The position numbers and the translations under genes are program-made. Under the pieces are notes generated by a model. The model was not told the DNA's origin, did no database searches, and saw only the letters and a list, made by a program, of their open reading frames with translations. From positions 1 through 38,150 of the forward strand of contig CAMDHE010000036.1 in NCBI GenBank assembly GCA_945898095.1: a stretch of DNA of 38,150 nucleotides, read 5' to 3'. The first letter of the stretch is position 1. Every line of letters starts with the position of its first letter. Source of the stretch: Roseateles toxinivorans. GTDB lineage: Bacteria; Pseudomonadota; Gammaproteobacteria; Burkholderiales; Burkholderiaceae_C. Below are positions 1 through 7,833 of this stretch, piece by piece.

Positions 1-2
1 TG

Positions 3-83
3 GCTACCACTGCGTCGCAGGTCAGGCGTTCCGGAACCGTCATCCAACTGAACTTCAGCCCCAAGCTCGCGGCTAATCTTTGA
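3..83 (+). CDS. Possible C-terminal end of an upstream gene (partial)
   Basis: The first bases hold an open frame that enters from outside the window and stops at TGA 81-83, giving about 26 residues that end in QLNFSPKLAANL. Two other frames are also open for part of this stretch, so the choice rests on the plausible residue composition and on the AT-richer leader that begins just after the stop. The product cannot be recognised from so short a tail. It may belong to the same uptake locus as the receptor downstream, but that is a guess. Confidence 0.3.
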   Translation, partial: ATTASQVRRSGTVIQLNFSPKLAANL

Positions 84-337
84 GCTCTTTCGCTGGCAAA
101 AGGAGGGGAATCGATCGTTGTAGCCAAGGATTTGCCAAGAAAATTTGCCAAAAGACACAAATTTGTCATGCGATTGCAACATAAGGGTAAATACCAGGGT
201 GGGTAAATAGGTACTTGAACTGAAACTACAAACACTGCTGCTTGGTCGAGCCTGCGCACGCTGCGTTTCGACCCAGGCAATGGCTAACGCGCTTGCGGAA
301 TCACTGCAAGCGCTCTTTTCCTTACAAGGAGTTCACA

Positions 338-3262
338 ATGTTTCAAAGAAAACGCGTCAACATCGCGGTCTTGATCGCGCTGGGTATGCCACTCGTGGCA
401 ATGGCCCAGGAAACGCTGCAGCGGGTCGAAATCACCGGCTCGCGCATCAAGACGATCGACACCGAAGGTGCCAGCCCAGTGGTCGTGATGACTGCCGAGT
501 CGATTAAGGCTGAAGGTATCCGTACGACCGAAGGTCTGCTGAACAACCTTCCGCAGGTTTTCGCCGACTTCGGTGGCAGCGTGTCGAACGGCGCCACAGG
601 CACCGCCACGGTCAATCTGCGCAACCTCGGATCCGGCCGCACCCTGGTACTGGTCAATGGCCGCCGCCTGCCCGCAGGCAGCCCGCGCAGCTTGGCTGCC
701 GACTTGAACCAGATTCCGGTGTCGATGATCAGTCGTGTTGAAGTTCTGACCGGCGGCGCTTCGGCTGTCTACGGTTCAGACGCCGTTGCCGGCGTTGTCA
801 ACTTCATCCTGAAGGACAACTTCCAGGGCGTTGAATTTGATGCCAATTACTCCTTCTTCAACCACCAGCAGCAAGGTAGTGGCGGTATCGCTGGAGTCGT
901 TGCCGGCCGAGCCGTGACGAATCCGACCGGATTCAAGGTGCCTGGCGACAAATCGAACGATGGCGGCACCAAGGAATTCAGCGTCACGGTTGGCGGCAAC
1001 TTTGCCGGCAACAAGGGCAATGCAGTGTTGAATTTCACGGCGCACAAGGAAGACGCGCTGCTGCAATCGGAGCGTGACTTTTCGGCCTGCTCGGTCGGCA
1101 TTGCCGCCGGCGGGACGGCGTTCAATTGCGGTGGGTCATCGACCAGCTATCCGGGCCGCTTCTTCCTGGAGCAGGGCACGTACACCGTGGCTGATGCCAG
1201 TGGCGGCGTACGCCCCTTCTCTGCTGCGACCGACCAGTACAACTTCGGTCCGCTGAACTATTTCCAGCGCCCGGCTGACCGCTATTCGGCCACCGCGATC
1301 GCCCATTACGACATCAACGATATGGCCCGCGTCTACGCGCAACTGGCCTTCCACGATGACCACACGGTGGCACAGATCGCGCCGAGCGGCTTGTTCGTCT
1401 TTGACACATCGACGGCAGGCGGTGTCCGCTTCGAGAATCCCTTCCTGTCCTCAGCCTGGAAGACGACATTGGCAGCGTCGAATGCGGAGGTAGGTTCGAC
1501 CTTCAACAAGACCGGCGATGCTGCCAACATCCTCATTGCCCGCCGCAATGTCGAAGGTGGTGGTCGACAGGATGACATTCGTCACACCTCTTACCGCGCT
1601 GTCATCGGCGTCAAGGGTGATGTTGGTGCCTGGAGCTATGACGCATTCGGCCAGGTCGGCCGCGTGGTCTATCAGGAAACCTACAAGAACGACTTCTCGA
1701 ACGTCCGCATCGGCCGTGCGCTTGACGCGGTGGTCGATCCGGTCACTGGCAAAACGGTTTGCCGTTCGGCACTTGATGGTTCCGACCCGAATTGCATCCC
1801 GTACAACGTCTGGTCGCTGGGCAAGATCGATCCGGCTTCGCTGGCTTATCTGCAGACTCCTGGTTTCCAGAAGGGTTTCACCAACCAGGGCGTTTTCGGT
1901 GCCACCTTGGCGGGTGACCTGAGCAAGTACGGTCTGAAGCTGCCCACAGCCAGATCGGGTCTGGGCATCGCCGTAGGTGTTGAGCGTCGCACCGAACAGA
2001 TGGAGTTGTCGACCGATACGGCCTTCTCGAGCGGCGATCTGGCCGGTCAAGGCGGCCCGACCATCGGCGTTGGCGGCAAGTACAACGTCGACGATGTGTT
2101 CGGTGAATTGCGTATTCCTCTGGCTGACAATCAGCCGCTGGCTTATGCGATGAATTTGAACGCTTCGTACCGTCATTCGAAGTACAGCACCGGCAATTCG
2201 ACCGATACCTATGGTACCGGCCTGGAATGGTCGCCGATCAAGCAGTTCAAGATTCGCGGTAGCTATCAGCAGGCAGCACGTGCCCCCAACATCATCGAGA
2301 TGTTTGCGGCTCAATCGGTCGGCCTGTACAACAACGATTCCGACCCTTGTGCAGGTGCAGCCCCTACGGCCACGTTGGCGCAATGCGCTCGCACTGGCGT
2401 GACTGCAGCTCAGTACGGCAAGATCATCGACAGTCCTGCAGGACAGTACAACGGCCTGTTCGGCGGCAACCCGCAGCTCAAGCCTGAGACTTCCAACAGC
2501 GTGACCCTGGGCTTGGTGGCAACACCGGTCAAGGACTTCAATGTCTCGGTCGATTACTTCTCGATCAAGGTCAAGGACGCGATCAGCAGCCTGCCGGCGA
2601 CAACCAGCTTGGCGCAATGTCTGGCTACCGGTTCGGCACAGTTCTGCAGCTTGATCACGCGGGACAGGACCGGTTCGCTCTGGGCTTTGCCGACAGCGCA
2701 GATTGTTTCGACCAATGTCAATGTCGCGTCCTTGAAGACGCAGGGCATCGACGTCGGTCTTGACTATGCGATGAAGCTTGGCGCGATGGGCAAGCTGGAC
2801 CTGAGCCTGCTCGGGACTTATCTGAAAGAGATGAGTGTTGAAGCGGTGCCTGGACTGGGCTCCTATGACTGCGCAGGCCTGTATGGTTCGACCTGCGGCA
2901 CGCCAGCTCCGAAGTGGCGCAACAAGCTGCGTGGTACCTGGTCAACCCCGTGGAACGCTACGGTCGGTGTGACATGGCGCCATTTCGGCTCGGTCGATGT
3001 GGATACCACCAGCAGCAACACGCAGCTGGCTGGAACTGTCAACGCGATCAGCAAGACCTTCGCCGCGCAGAACTATCTGGACTTGTTCGTGTCTTACAAG
3101 CTGACCAAGACGATCACGCTTGCAGGCAGCATCAACAATCTGCTGGACAAGGATCCACCGTTGGCTGTGACCGGCGCACCATTCGGCAATGGCAACACCT
3201 TCCCGGTGGTGTACGACGCCCTGGGTCGTCGCGTGAACTTGAATCTGAACGCCAAGTTCTGA
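338..3262 (+). CDS. TonB-dependent outer-membrane receptor
   Basis: This is a 974-residue outer-membrane transporter that takes up a ligand using energy from TonB-ExbB-ExbD. The start at 338 is preferred because AAGGAG lies at 326-331 and the product then begins with a clear signal peptide (MFQRKRV, hydrophobic core, cleavage near AMAQ, about residue 23). A TonB-box-like N-terminus (ETLQRVEITGSRIK) is followed by a plug domain (about residues 40-170, with LVLVNGRRLP and YGSDAVAGVVNFILK) and a long beta-barrel. The barrel ends in a C-terminal phenylalanine (LNLNAKF), as outer-membrane proteins need for assembly. The VEITGSRI start and barrel type match the large receptor group common in Xanthomonas, Caulobacter and some Burkholderiales, often linked to carbohydrate or peptide uptake rather than classic siderophores. 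No Fur-box-like site was seen upstream, so the substrate is open. An intrinsic terminator follows. Confidence 0.95.
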   Translation: MFQRKRVNIAVLIALGMPLVAMAQETLQRVEITGSRIKTIDTEGASPVVVMTAESIKAEGIRTTEGLLNNLPQVFADFGGSVSNGATGTATVNLRNLGSGRTLVLVNGRRLPAGSPRSLAADLNQIPVSMISRVEVLTGGASAVYGSDAVAGVVNFILKDNFQGVEFDANYSFFNHQQQGSGGIAGVVAGRAVTNPTGFKVPGDKSNDGGTKEFSVTVGGNFAGNKGNAVLNFTAHKEDALLQSERDFSACSVGIAAGGTAFNCGGSSTSYPGRFFLEQGTYTVADASGGVRPFSAATDQYNFGPLNYFQRPADRYSATAIAHYDINDMARVYAQLAFHDDHTVAQIAPSGLFVFDTSTAGGVRFENPFLSSAWKTTLAASNAEVGSTFNKTGDAANILIARRNVEGGGRQDDIRHTSYRAVIGVKGDVGAWSYDAFGQVGRVVYQETYKNDFSNVRIGRALDAVVDPVTGKTVCRSALDGSDPNCIPYNVWSLGKIDPASLAYLQTPGFQKGFTNQGVFGATLAGDLSKYGLKLPTARSGLGIAVGVERRTEQMELSTDTAFSSGDLAGQGGPTIGVGGKYNVDDVFGELRIPLADNQPLAYAMNLNASYRHSKYSTGNSTDTYGTGLEWSPIKQFKIRGSYQQAARAPNIIEMFAAQSVGLYNNDSDPCAGAAPTATLAQCARTGVTAAQYGKIIDSPAGQYNGLFGGNPQLKPETSNSVTLGLVATPVKDFNVSVDYFSIKVKDAISSLPATTSLAQCLATGSAQFCSLITRDRTGSLWALPTAQIVSTNVNVASLKTQGIDVGLDYAMKLGAMGKLDLSLLGTYLKEMSVEAVPGLGSYDCAGLYGSTCGTPAPKWRNKLRGTWSTPWNATVGVTWRHFGSVDVDTTSSNTQLAGTVNAISKTFAAQNYLDLFVSYKLTKTITLAGSINNLLDKDPPLAVTGAPFGNGNTFPVVYDALGRRVNLNLNAKF

Positions 3263-3281
3263 TTTTCGAGGCTTGACATGG

Positions 3282-3311
3282 AAAGCGCCTGTGCTTGCAC
3301 AGGCGCTTTTT
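3282..3311 (+). terminator. Intrinsic terminator of the receptor gene
   Basis: A perfect 13-bp stem (AAAGCGCCTGTGC at 3282-3294 paired with 3297-3309) runs directly into a short run of T, 20 bases after the receptor stop codon. It separates the receptor from the hydroxylase-like gene, which therefore needs readthrough or its own promoter in the 50 bases that follow. Confidence 0.85.
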
Positions 3312-3360
3312 CAATGGCGAGTCGAGATAATCGCGGTTCGATACAAACCGGTACACCCAT

Positions 3361-4665
3361 ATGACTGCTGTTCGGAATCCTTCAGATGAGTCAGGCAGGA
3401 TCGATTTGCTGTTCAGGCAGGCGCAGCAGGCGGCTCAGGAAGGGCAGCACAGCAAAGCGCAGCAATGCTGGAGCAGCGTTCTTGCCATCAACCCTCGGCA
3501 TATAGCCACTTTGCAAGCGATGGGCCAGTTTGCGCTGGCTCGACGCGACTATGCTGCGGCGCGCCAGAGCTTCGCAGCCTTGACCTTGATTGAAGGCGGC
3601 AACCCGCAGCCCTGGATCCATCTGGCGATGGCCTGCCGTGCGCAAAAGGATCTGACCGGCGAAATCGATGCGCTGCAACATGCGTTGACGGCCGATCCGC
3701 ATGACCTGATGGCCTTGATCCTGCGGGCCAATCTGCTCGAGCGCCAAGGCTTGAAACATGAAGCTGCGCAGGCTTATCAGGCCGTGATTGCCGTCGCACC
3801 AGCGCTGGACAAGTTGGTGCCTGACCTGCGCCCAGCCTTGCAGCATGCGTTCGGCTTTCGCGACCGCTATCAGGCCCAGTTCGGTGACTTCGTCGACAAG
3901 TCCATCGCCGACCAAGGCGCTGGCATGAATGGCGCAGAGCTCGATCGATTCAGGCTCTCGCTGGACATCGAGTTCGGCAGGAAAAAACGTTATGAATCCA
4001 GGCCAATCGGCTACTTCTTCCCCGGCCTGCCAACGATCGAGTTTTTCGAACGCAGCGACTTTCCCTGGCTCGACCAGATCGAAGCTGCCAGCGATGGAAT
4101 ACGCGATGAATTCCTGGCTGTGCTGGACCGCGAACAAGGTTTTTCGCCCTACATCACCTATGGCAGCGACCAGCCGGTGAATCAATGGGCCGAGTTGAAT
4201 AATTCACCCCGTTGGTCGGCTTTTCACTTGCTCAAGGATGGGCGACCGGTGCCGGGCAATTCAGCCAATTGCCCGCTGACGATGCGAGCACTTTCCGGTG
4301 CGCCCCAGCCCGAGCAGGCCGGGCGCACGCCAGTGGCGATGTTTTCTTTGCTCAAACCGCGTACAAGAATTCCGCCCCATGTCGGCATCAGCAATGCGCG
4401 CCTGGTCACCCATCTGCCCTTGATCATTCCGGAGTCCTGCGGATTCCGGGTTGGCAATCAGACCCGGCAATGGCTGCCTGGGAAGGCCTGGGTGTTCGAT
4501 GACACGATCGAGCATGAAGCCTGGAATGACAGCGACAAGTTGCGTGTCGTGCTGATTTTCGACATCTGGCATCCCCATCTGACACCTGCTGAACGCCGGT
4601 TGGTTTCAGCGATGACGATCGCGCGAAACGAATTTCTCGGGACTGCGGGGGAGTTTGATCTGTAA
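3361..4665 (+). CDS. TPR / aspartyl-asparaginyl beta-hydroxylase-like protein
   Basis: A 434-residue protein with two parts. Residues about 10-155 are tetratricopeptide-like helical repeats (for example LAINPRHIATLQAMGQFALARRDYAAA). Residues about 215-420 match the aspartyl/asparaginyl beta-hydroxylase fold, an Fe(II)/2-oxoglutarate oxygenase. Probable iron ligands are H340 (PPHVGISNARL) and H385 (DDTIEHEAWN); the arginine in KLRVVLIFD fits the 2-oxoglutarate contact. Enzymes of this family use two histidines and lack the usual acidic ligand, as here. There is no signal peptide, so it should act in the cytoplasm. No Shine-Dalgarno sequence is visible before the ATG at 3361, but no better start is seen. 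Its place directly behind a TonB-dependent receptor suggests a linked role, either modifying a protein or acting on the imported ligand. The substrate is unknown. Confidence 0.85.
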   Translation: MTAVRNPSDESGRIDLLFRQAQQAAQEGQHSKAQQCWSSVLAINPRHIATLQAMGQFALARRDYAAARQSFAALTLIEGGNPQPWIHLAMACRAQKDLTGEIDALQHALTADPHDLMALILRANLLERQGLKHEAAQAYQAVIAVAPALDKLVPDLRPALQHAFGFRDRYQAQFGDFVDKSIADQGAGMNGAELDRFRLSLDIEFGRKKRYESRPIGYFFPGLPTIEFFERSDFPWLDQIEAASDGIRDEFLAVLDREQGFSPYITYGSDQPVNQWAELNNSPRWSAFHLLKDGRPVPGNSANCPLTMRALSGAPQPEQAGRTPVAMFSLLKPRTRIPPHVGISNARLVTHLPLIIPESCGFRVGNQTRQWLPGKAWVFDDTIEHEAWNDSDKLRVVLIFDIWHPHLTPAERRLVSAMTIARNEFLGTAGEFDL

Positions 4666-5288
4666 TGAATTGGCTCAAGGGTGCGCCAGGTTTGTTCATT
4701 GGGTGGTCGGGGCTTGGACAGGGTTTCGTTATGGGCACGGGTCGCATCCACAATATCCATGCGGCGATCGGGTTCCGGGCAGTACAGTCAACGACATAGC
4801 AGCCTTGCCATCAATGCGTCTGTTGTATTGGCGACAGGAGGCGGTTTCAGCATAGGATTCGTGCCGCAACTTCGAGTCGATCAAGTGAAAGACTCAGGTC
4901 CGGTTCGTGTTTGATGACTTGCTTGCATTGTTGGCGCGGATCTTGCACTCGGTATTGCACGGGTAGCATTGTTTGAAGGCTTCGGTCTAGTCTCTTCGCA
5001 GTAGGGCGACGTTGCTTCAAGGCAGGGCTAACCCCATGTCGAATCGGACGGTATTTCAGATACGATACGGTGCTTGTTTTAGGCTGTGCTGATGTAGTTT
5101 TGTTACAGGGTGTGTGCGAATTGCTGGGAGTTGTTCTGTCGGGACGTTCGAGTGGCCAATCGGCGTAGGTCATGCCCGAGCAGCGATGAGGATTTGATGG
5201 GCGATGGCCGGTGAAGCCAACGTAGCAGCACTGGGGCTTCCCCGGTTGTGTAGATGAATGTATTTCGTAGTCATATGAAGGAGAGCGC
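4666..5288. other. Long intergenic stretch without a convincing gene
   Basis: This 623-base gap separates the hydroxylase-like gene from tonB. Both strands hold short open frames, the longest a minus-strand one at 4847-5314, but these have cysteine- and proline-rich compositions unlike real proteins, lack ribosome-binding sites and run into tonB. Base use is poorer in GC than in the flanking genes. TACGAT at 5061-5066 could be a -10 element for tonB, but no fitting -35 is present. It probably holds the tonB promoter and leader, or the remains of a decayed gene. No clear RNA structure was recognised. Confidence 0.5.
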
Positions 5289-5930
5289 ATGAATTTTGCG
5301 CAGCAGAAGAACAATTCCTCGCGCCTGACTGGGTTCGGCTTGGTGGTGTTGATTCATATCGTGATTGTTTATGCCTTGGCCAGTGGCCTGGCACGCAAGG
5401 CACTCGATGCAGTCAAGGGTCCGATCGAGACCAAGGTGATCGAGGAGAAGGTCAAGCCGCCGGATCTGCCTGACAAGGTCGTACCGCCACCACCCGATCT
5501 GAAAGCACCGCCACCGCCATTTGTGCCCCCGCCTGAATTCCAGGTTACGGCGCCAGCGCCACCATCGGCTCGTGCTATCCAGTCGACTCAGGTCGTTCCG
5601 CCGCCTCAGGTGGTGCGCGCTGCGCCGCCGCCAGTTGTCGCAGCACCTCCGCCACCAAGGGTCGGGCCAGTGCGCGCTGCGATGGTCTGCACCAAGATGG
5701 GCAAGCCTGAACTGCCTTCGATCAGTTGGAGTGGAGAAGCGCTGTACAAGGTCACCGCTACGGTCAAGGCCGGGCGGGTGGCATCGATTGAAGTGGTGCC
5801 GCTGCGTGGTGGTGTCGATCGCAAGGCCCAACGTGCCTTGATTTCATCGATCGAAACGACCCTGCGCGATACCTACGAATGCCCGGGCGACCATGTGTTC
5901 GAGCAGGAGTTCCAGTTCCGCATCGAATAA
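5289..5930 (+). CDS. tonB: TonB energy-transducing protein
   Basis: A 213-residue inner-membrane-anchored periplasmic protein that passes the energy of the proton gradient from ExbB-ExbD to outer-membrane receptors. A strong AAGGAG (5278-5283) precedes the ATG. The order of parts is typical: a short cytoplasmic N-terminus, one membrane span (about residues 13-35, LTGFGLVVLIHIVIVYALASG), a long proline-rich spacer (about 55-135, with repeated PPPP and KPPD blocks) that crosses the periplasm, and a compact C-terminal TonB domain (about 140-213, YKVTATVKAGRVASIEV and ending FEQEFQFRIE). It heads an operon with exbB, two exbD genes and possibly a TPR gene. The receptor upstream is an obvious client. 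Confidence 0.93.
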   Translation: MNFAQQKNNSSRLTGFGLVVLIHIVIVYALASGLARKALDAVKGPIETKVIEEKVKPPDLPDKVVPPPPDLKAPPPPFVPPPEFQVTAPAPPSARAIQSTQVVPPPQVVRAAPPPVVAAPPPPRVGPVRAAMVCTKMGKPELPSISWSGEALYKVTATVKAGRVASIEVVPLRGGVDRKAQRALISSIETTLRDTYECPGDHVFEQEFQFRIE

Positions 5931-5967
5931 GCCAGAAGAATTTCCCCTTTGAATGACCCTGCAAGTT

Positions 5968-5985
5968 CCGGGCAATGATGCCCGG
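5968..5985 (+). repeat. Hairpin between tonB and exbB
   Basis: CCGGGCA at 5968-5974 pairs perfectly with TGCCCGG at 5979-5985 around an ATGA loop. No run of T follows directly, so it is unlikely to terminate transcription. It could mark a processing or stability site that sets different amounts of TonB and ExbB from one message. Confidence 0.5.
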
Positions 5986-6035
5986 CCTTGATCTCAAAAC
6001 CGAGTTTTTTGTTTTCTTTTCCAGGAGCTGACTCC

Positions 6036-6851
6036 ATGATTTCTCGTATTTCCGGCTTGATTGCCGCAATCGCATTTGCCGCAACCCTCGCCATCTCGCC
6101 TGTCCAGGCCCAAGATGTGAAACCTGCTGATGCGGCGGCCTCGGTCGCTGTGGAAGGCGCAGCGCCAGTGGTTGCCAAGGAAGCAGAAAATCCATACGGC
6201 CTGATGGCCATGATCAAGCATGGTGACATGGTCGGCAAGGGCGTGCTTGCCCTGCTGGCCTTGATGTCGATGGGCAGTTGGTACATCCTGATCACCAAAC
6301 TGTGGGACACGAAGAAGCTGGCTGATGAAGCCAAGAATGTCCGTGTCACCTTCTTCAAGAAGGCTTCGCTTGCCGAAGGCGTGAAGGGCTTGGCTGAAGC
6401 CAGTGCCTTCCGCTACATCGCGGCGGCTGCCATCGATTCGTCCGAGCACCATGAAGGTGCGCTGACCGAGAACATCGACCGCAATACCTGGGTGACGATG
6501 AATATCGACCGCGCTGTGACCGAAGTCAACGCCCGTATTCAGGGCGGCCTGAGCTTCCTGGCAACGGTGGGTTCCACTTCGCCATTCGTCGGCCTGTTCG
6601 GTACGGTGTGGGGGATTTTGCAGGCCTTGACCGCCATCGGTATTGCCGGACAAGCGTCGATCGACAAGGTTGCCGGCCCGGTGGGTGAAGCGCTGATCAT
6701 GACCGCCATCGGTCTGGCCGTCGCTGTGCCAGCGGTGCTGGGTTACAACTGGCTGGTCACTCGCAACAAGGCTGTGATGAGCGAAGTGCGCGCTTTTTCT
6801 GCTGACCTGCACGGCGTGCTGATGGGCAACCGTCAATCCAGCAAGCATTGA
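6036..6851 (+). CDS. exbB: ExbB proton-channel subunit (TonB system)
   Basis: A 271-residue MotA/TolQ/ExbB-family inner-membrane protein that forms the proton channel powering TonB. The ATG at 6036 is chosen because CAGGAG at 6022-6027 precedes it; the frame is open further upstream but without a better start. The N-terminus resembles a cleavable signal (MISRISGLIAAIAFAATLAISPVQAQ), an extension found in some ExbB proteins of this type. Membrane segments follow near residues 65-85 (VLALLALMSMGSWYILI) and in the conserved C-terminal block (FLATVGSTSPFVGLFGTVWGI, then IMTAIGLAVAVPAVLGYNWL), which carries the family signature. It sits between tonB and two exbD genes. Confidence 0.92.
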   Translation: MISRISGLIAAIAFAATLAISPVQAQDVKPADAAASVAVEGAAPVVAKEAENPYGLMAMIKHGDMVGKGVLALLALMSMGSWYILITKLWDTKKLADEAKNVRVTFFKKASLAEGVKGLAEASAFRYIAAAAIDSSEHHEGALTENIDRNTWVTMNIDRAVTEVNARIQGGLSFLATVGSTSPFVGLFGTVWGILQALTAIGIAGQASIDKVAGPVGEALIMTAIGLAVAVPAVLGYNWLVTRNKAVMSEVRAFSADLHGVLMGNRQSSKH

Positions 6852-6884
6852 GTCTTTCATCCTAGACAGCGCGGAGCAAGCCTC

Positions 6885-7313
6885 ATGAGCATGAACGTCG
6901 GATCTGCCTCCGGCGATGATGATGTGGTGTCGACCATCAACACCACGCCCCTTGTGGACGTGATGTTGGTGCTCTTGATCATCTTTCTCATCACCATCCC
7001 GGCGGTGACCCAGCAGGTGTTGTTGTCTCTTCCCAAAGAGACCAACATCGCCCGTGTCACCAAACCTGAAAATGTCGAAATCGCTGTCAATAAGGACGGC
7101 GACATTTTCTGGAACTCAAGCCCCGTGGCTGACACCGAGGCGCTGGTCAAGCGCCTTGGAACGATCGCGGTGCTGAATCCTCAGCCCGAGGTGCATATTC
7201 GCGGTGACGAGAAGTCGCGCTATGAATCGGTCGGCCGAGTCGTCTTTGCCTGCCAACGCGCCGGCATCATGAAAGTCAGCTTTGTCACTCAGCCCCCCGA
7301 ACGCGGCGGTTGA
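6885..7313 (+). CDS. exbD: ExbD, first copy
   Basis: A 142-residue ExbD/TolR-family protein: short cytoplasmic N-terminus, one membrane span (about residues 22-45, PLVDVMLVLLIIFLITIPAV) and a periplasmic domain. The aspartate in LVDVMLVLL matches the conserved proton-carrying residue of ExbD. It follows exbB by 33 bases and is followed by a second exbD after 16 bases. The two copies differ clearly in the periplasmic domain, so they are not a recent duplication. Confidence 0.92.
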   Translation: MSMNVGSASGDDDVVSTINTTPLVDVMLVLLIIFLITIPAVTQQVLLSLPKETNIARVTKPENVEIAVNKDGDIFWNSSPVADTEALVKRLGTIAVLNPQPEVHIRGDEKSRYESVGRVVFACQRAGIMKVSFVTQPPERGG

Positions 7314-7329
7314 GGCGAGGAAATAAGAC

Positions 7330-7761
7330 ATGAGTATGAATTTGGGCAGTTCGTCCGGTAGTCAAGAGCCGGAAGTGATGATGGACGTCAACACGACGCC
7401 GCTGATCGATGTGATGTTGGTGCTGCTGGTGATGTTGATCATCACCATTCCGATCCAGTTGCATTCGGTGAATCTGGATATGCCGCCGCCGAGCACAACG
7501 CCGCCATTGAAGGACCCGATCGTGCATGAAGTCTTCATTGACTTTGATGGCACGGTCAGCTGGGACGGGGTGGCGCTTGCTGACCAGGCCGCGGTCGAAG
7601 TTAAATTGTCCGAAGTCGCAGCCGAACCCGATCAGTCTGAAGTCCATATCAAGCCGAACAAGCTGGCCGAGTACGGTAGCGTGTCCACGGTGATGGCCGC
7701 TGCTCAGCGCTTGGGCGTGAAGAAGATGGGTATGGTCGGTAACGAGCAGTTCGTCAAGTGA
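7330..7761 (+). CDS. exbD: ExbD, second copy
   Basis: A 143-residue ExbD/TolR-family protein with the same plan as its neighbour: N-terminus, membrane span at about residues 25-46 (PLIDVMLVLLVMLIITIPI) with the conserved aspartate, and a periplasmic domain. GAGGAAA lies just before the ATG. The order tonB-exbB-exbD-exbD is known from Xanthomonas, where the second ExbD is not needed for iron uptake but matters for other functions; whether that holds here is inference. Terminator structure begins 24 bases after the stop. Confidence 0.92.
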   Translation: MSMNLGSSSGSQEPEVMMDVNTTPLIDVMLVLLVMLIITIPIQLHSVNLDMPPPSTTPPLKDPIVHEVFIDFDGTVSWDGVALADQAAVEVKLSEVAAEPDQSEVHIKPNKLAEYGSVSTVMAAAQRLGVKKMGMVGNEQFVK

Positions 7762-7785
7762 CGATCTGATTGTCAGCATTTGAAC

Positions 7786-7819
7786 AGCGCGCCGCCCGAA
7801 GGGGTTGCGCGTTTTTTTT
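7786..7819 (+). terminator. Intrinsic terminator or attenuator before the TPR gene
   Basis: The arm 7788-7797 (CGCGCCGCCC) pairs with 7802-7811 around a GAAG loop, with one mismatch and one G-T pair, and eight T follow (7812-7819). It ends 14 bases before the start codon of the TPR gene and just before its ribosome-binding site, so it should end most tonB-exb transcripts and limit readthrough into the next gene. Confidence 0.75.
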
Positions 7820-7833
7820 CGCAGGAGATGGTT

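Noticed and set aside
130-240. AT-rich repeats (AATTTGCCAAAAG, CAAATTTG) before the receptor as an operator
   Set aside because: Symmetry is imperfect and no fitting promoter spacing could be fixed, so it is only a likely promoter region.
1451-2617. 388-codon open frame on the minus strand within the receptor gene
   Set aside because: It is the antisense of a clear TonB-receptor barrel, has no family features or ribosome-binding site, and arises from GC-rich codon use.
4847-5314. 155-codon minus-strand frame in the gap before tonB
   Set aside because: Composition unlike a protein (many cysteine, proline, serine and arginine residues), no ribosome-binding site, and it overlaps the tonB start.
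5994-6860. Long minus-strand frame opposite exbB
   Set aside because: Histidine- and glutamine-rich antisense composition and complete overlap with a well-supported exbB.
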